64,000 nucleotides of DNA from Candidatus Desulfofervidaceae bacterium (GTDB taxonomy: Bacteria; Desulfobacterota; Desulfofervidia; Desulfofervidales; Desulfofervidaceae). Location: the NCBI GenBank assembly GCA_027064585.1, contig JAMOPI010000036.1, forward strand, positions 127,777 to 191,776, read 5' to 3'. Position 1 is the stretch's first letter; each line of letters begins with the position of its first letter. Shown in pieces: positions 62,367 to 64,000 of this stretch. The position numbers and the translations under genes were made by a program. The notes below the pieces were generated by a model that worked only from the letters and a program-made list of their open reading frames with translations, searched no databases and was not told where the DNA came from.

Positions 62367-62922
62367 CTTCTCCCACAATTTTGATTTTTGGTGCTTTGGC
62401 AGTGGAGTCATGGAGTAAAAAGGCCACATCATTTAAAGGAATAATCGTTTGGGCCGTAGAGACTACAAGCCCTGTTTTAAGATCAAGCAGTCTAATGTTT
62501 ATTACCACTCCTCCATCGGCTACACTGTAGGTGCCGGTTAAAAGGTAATTTACATCAATTTCTTTTTTCAATTTTTGGGGGTTACGGGTTAAGATAAACT
62601 CTCCCTTTTTCGGAGAAGCTACAATTTCTGGCACCATTCTGATGTCCTTTATCTGAAAACCTCTTATCTGGAGTTCATGAATGAGACATTCAGATATTAA
62701 CCTGCCTAAATCATTTGTTTGTTTTAAGTTGTTTAAATTCTGAATTGTAGTTATGACGACTGATCCGGTTATTGGTTTAAAAGTCGCATTTTTAAAGAGG
62801 TTATTAGCCAAAAGACTTATTTGTCTCTTTAAAACATGCAAACTCCTTGCTTCTCCAGTTTGGGTAAAGACAGGTAAATAAATAAAAAATGACAATAAAA
62901 AAACGCAAATAAGCTTTTTCAT
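62356..62922 (-). CDS. FlgO-domain exported protein
   Basis: About 188 residues. Start ATG 62922 follows AAGGAGGG and begins a signal peptide (MKKLICVFLLSFFIYLPVF), so it is exported. The mature part has an FlgO-like fold: VLKRQISLLANNLFKN, LIHELQIRGFQIKDI and DVNYLLTGTYSVADGGVVINIRLLDLKTG. It overlaps the neighbouring lipoprotein by 11 bp and shares its general layout, suggesting an old duplication. It lies 43 bp from the end of pyrC. A role in flagella is not shown; no flagellar genes are present. Confidence 0.72.
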   Translation of the reverse strand: MKKLICVFLLSFFIYLPVFTQTGEARSLHVLKRQISLLANNLFKNATFKPITGSVVITTIQNLNNLKQTNDLGRLISECLIHELQIRGFQIKDIRMVPEIVASPKKGEFILTRNPQKLKKEIDVNYLLTGTYSVADGGVVINIRLLDLKTGLVVSTAQTIIPLNDVAFLLHDSTAKAPKIKIVGEGEE

Positions 62923-62965
62923 ATTTTCCCTCCTTAAGGCTTTTACAATAAATTCGGGCAATTTT

Positions 62966-64000
62966 TCATATCGTTCGTGGTTTAATCTCCCCGTGTTGAT
63001 AAACAATCTCTCCGCCTAAGATCGTTATCACCGCCCTACCCTTTACTTTCCAACCATTAAAGGGACAATTACGAGCCTTGGAAAAGAAGCTGTTTGCATC
63101 TATTTGGTAAGTTAACTCAGGATCAATGATGGTTACATCGGCCACTGTGCCTGGCTTTAAACTTCCTCCCTTTAAACCAAAAATCTGGGCAGGCTTACAA
63201 CTCATTTTATCTATCAACTCAGGCCAGGTTAAGACCCCTTCTTCTACCAACTTTAAGGATATAGGCAGTGAAGTCTCTAGACCAATCAGCCCACTTGGGG
63301 CGTCTTCAAAGGTCGTCTCTTTTTCCAAGGGATGATGGGGGGCGTGGTCCGTAGCGATAAGGTCAATCGTGCCGTCCTTCAATCCCTGTTTAATTGCCTG
63401 TATATCGGCATCTGTCCGTAAAGGTGGGCTAACCTTGGCATTGGTGTTAAAGTCTCTTACTGCTTCTTCAGTCAAGGAGAAATAATGGGGACAGGTTTCA
63501 GCGGTAATCCTTATTCCTTTTTTCTTTGCTTCTCTAATCAACTCTACACTTCCAGCCGTGCTTACATGGGCAATGTGAATATGTCCACCGGTTAACGCGG
63601 CTATCTTTATATCCCGAAAAACCATAATTTCTTCGGCCACGGCTGGTATGCCAGGAAGGCCCAAAAGAGTAGACATCCTGCCCTCATTCATTACTCCATC
63701 ACGAGCCATTTTTTTATCCTCGGCATGAGAAATGATCGGCAGGCCAAAGTATTTGGCATATTCTAAGGCCCGCCTTAAGAAACCACTGTCATAAATGGGT
63801 TGACCATCATCTGAAAGGGCTACCACCCCGGCCTCTTTTAACTCCCCAATAGGGGCGAGTTCCTCTCCCTTAAGGCCCTTACTCACCGCTCCAATGGGAT
63901 AAAGTCGGGCTAGTCCTACTTCCTCTGCCCGCTTAAGAAGATAGCGGGTTACTTCCTGGTTATCATTGACAGGATTGGTGTTGGCCATACAACAGACGGC
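62966..64000 (-). CDS. pyrC: Dihydroorotase, 5' part cut by window end
   Basis: At least 340 residues are visible; the frame continues past 64000 (A-V-C-C before MANTNPV), so the N-terminal HxH metal motif is outside the window. This type I dihydroorotase closes carbamoyl-aspartate in pyrimidine synthesis. Visible metal and substrate residues are in CMANTNPVND, PIISHAEDKKMA, HIAHVSTAGSVELIREAK, ETCPHYFSLTEE and DLIATDHAPHH. The C-terminal end (VAKVTI-like, then GWKVKGRAVITILGGEIVY) matches the family. It is the most upstream gene seen of this minus-strand run. Confidence 0.92.
   Translation of the reverse strand, partial: AVCCMANTNPVNDNQEVTRYLLKRAEEVGLARLYPIGAVSKGLKGEELAPIGELKEAGVVALSDDGQPIYDSGFLRRALEYAKYFGLPIISHAEDKKMARDGVMNEGRMSTLLGLPGIPAVAEEIMVFRDIKIAALTGGHIHIAHVSTAGSVELIREAKKKGIRITAETCPHYFSLTEEAVRDFNTNAKVSPPLRTDADIQAIKQGLKDGTIDLIATDHAPHHPLEKETTFEDAPSGLIGLETSLPISLKLVEEGVLTWPELIDKMSCKPAQIFGLKGGSLKPGTVADVTIIDPELTYQIDANSFFSKARNCPFNGWKVKGRAVITILGGEIVYQHGEIKPRTI

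Noticed and set aside
1-64000. CRISPR arrays, tRNA or rRNA genes, insertion-sequence transposases
   Set aside because: No regularly spaced repeats, cloverleaf-like stretches, rRNA sequences or transposase ORFs were seen in the window.

Overview
The window looks like chromosome of an anaerobic Gram-negative bacterium, most likely from the Desulfobacterota/Thermodesulfobacteriota and possibly thermophilic. This placement is inference. It rests on a complete lipid A assembly cluster (lpxD, fabZ, lpxA, lpxI, lpxB, msbA, with skp, bamA and lolCD), a monofunctional nickel CO dehydrogenase with its maturase, a sulfur-carrier cassette, many hybrid sensor kinases, glucosylglycerate solute genes, and moderately AT-rich DNA. 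No phage, transposase, CRISPR array, rRNA or tRNA gene was seen.

Layout. 1-1.2 kb: sulfur-relay genes (DUF3343 carrier with a frameshift, YedE-like transporter, TusA). 1.3-3.3 kb: a kinase/P-loop fusion and pgpA. 3.2-17.0 kb, minus strand: the outer-membrane block, from lysS, lolC and lolD through bamA, skp, lpxD, fabZ, lpxA, lpxI, a Gfo/Idh oxidoreductase and lpxB to msbA. 17.4-20 kb, plus strand: rpsF-rpsR-rplI-dnaB behind a clear sigma-70-type promoter, then an aryl-CoA ligase, a Nudix hydrolase, a DUF4139 protein and surE. 24-30 kb: a GltD-like flavoprotein with ferredoxin domains, then gpgP-gpgS-glycerate kinase. 30-34 kb, minus strand: a PAS-LytTR regulator resembling the CO sensor RcoM, then cooS and cooC. 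34.2-35.3 kb: ndk and a Yip1-family membrane protein. 35.3-42.9 kb, minus strand: a signalling island (HTH-receiver protein, CheD-HDOD fusion, CheR, 1121-residue hybrid kinase, stand-alone histidine-phosphoacceptor domain, receiver-kinase). 43-47.9 kb: envelope genes (GT2 glycosyltransferase, mltB, waaA, a cysteine-cluster protein, a VWA-OmpA protein). 48-50.7 kb: HD protein, AMMECR1 protein, nicotinate phosphoribosyltransferase. 50.8-61.8 kb: recN, acyP, hisC-cmk-rpsA, a membrane protein, sppA, an HU/IHF gene, a homocysteine methyltransferase/MTHFR fusion and a phosphohexomutase. 61.8-64 kb, minus strand: pyrC (cut by the window end) and two FlgO-like envelope proteins.

The most unusual features are outside the ORFs or in domain combinations. 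A family of intergenic elements occurs three times (9.2, 17.1 and 43.8 kb). The copies share terminal inverted repeats and an embedded TTGACY-N20-TATAAT. Two copies also carry a rho-independent-terminator-like hairpin with altered stem pairs. Their central cores are nearly unrelated in sequence yet each can fold back on itself. In the carbon monoxide locus, the PAS-LytTR protein has an LH-S-P motif reminiscent of the RcoM haem site, and the cooS leader carries direct repeats exactly 20 bp apart. The signalling island contains a CheD-HDOD fusion and a kinase fragment with only the phosphoacceptor helices.
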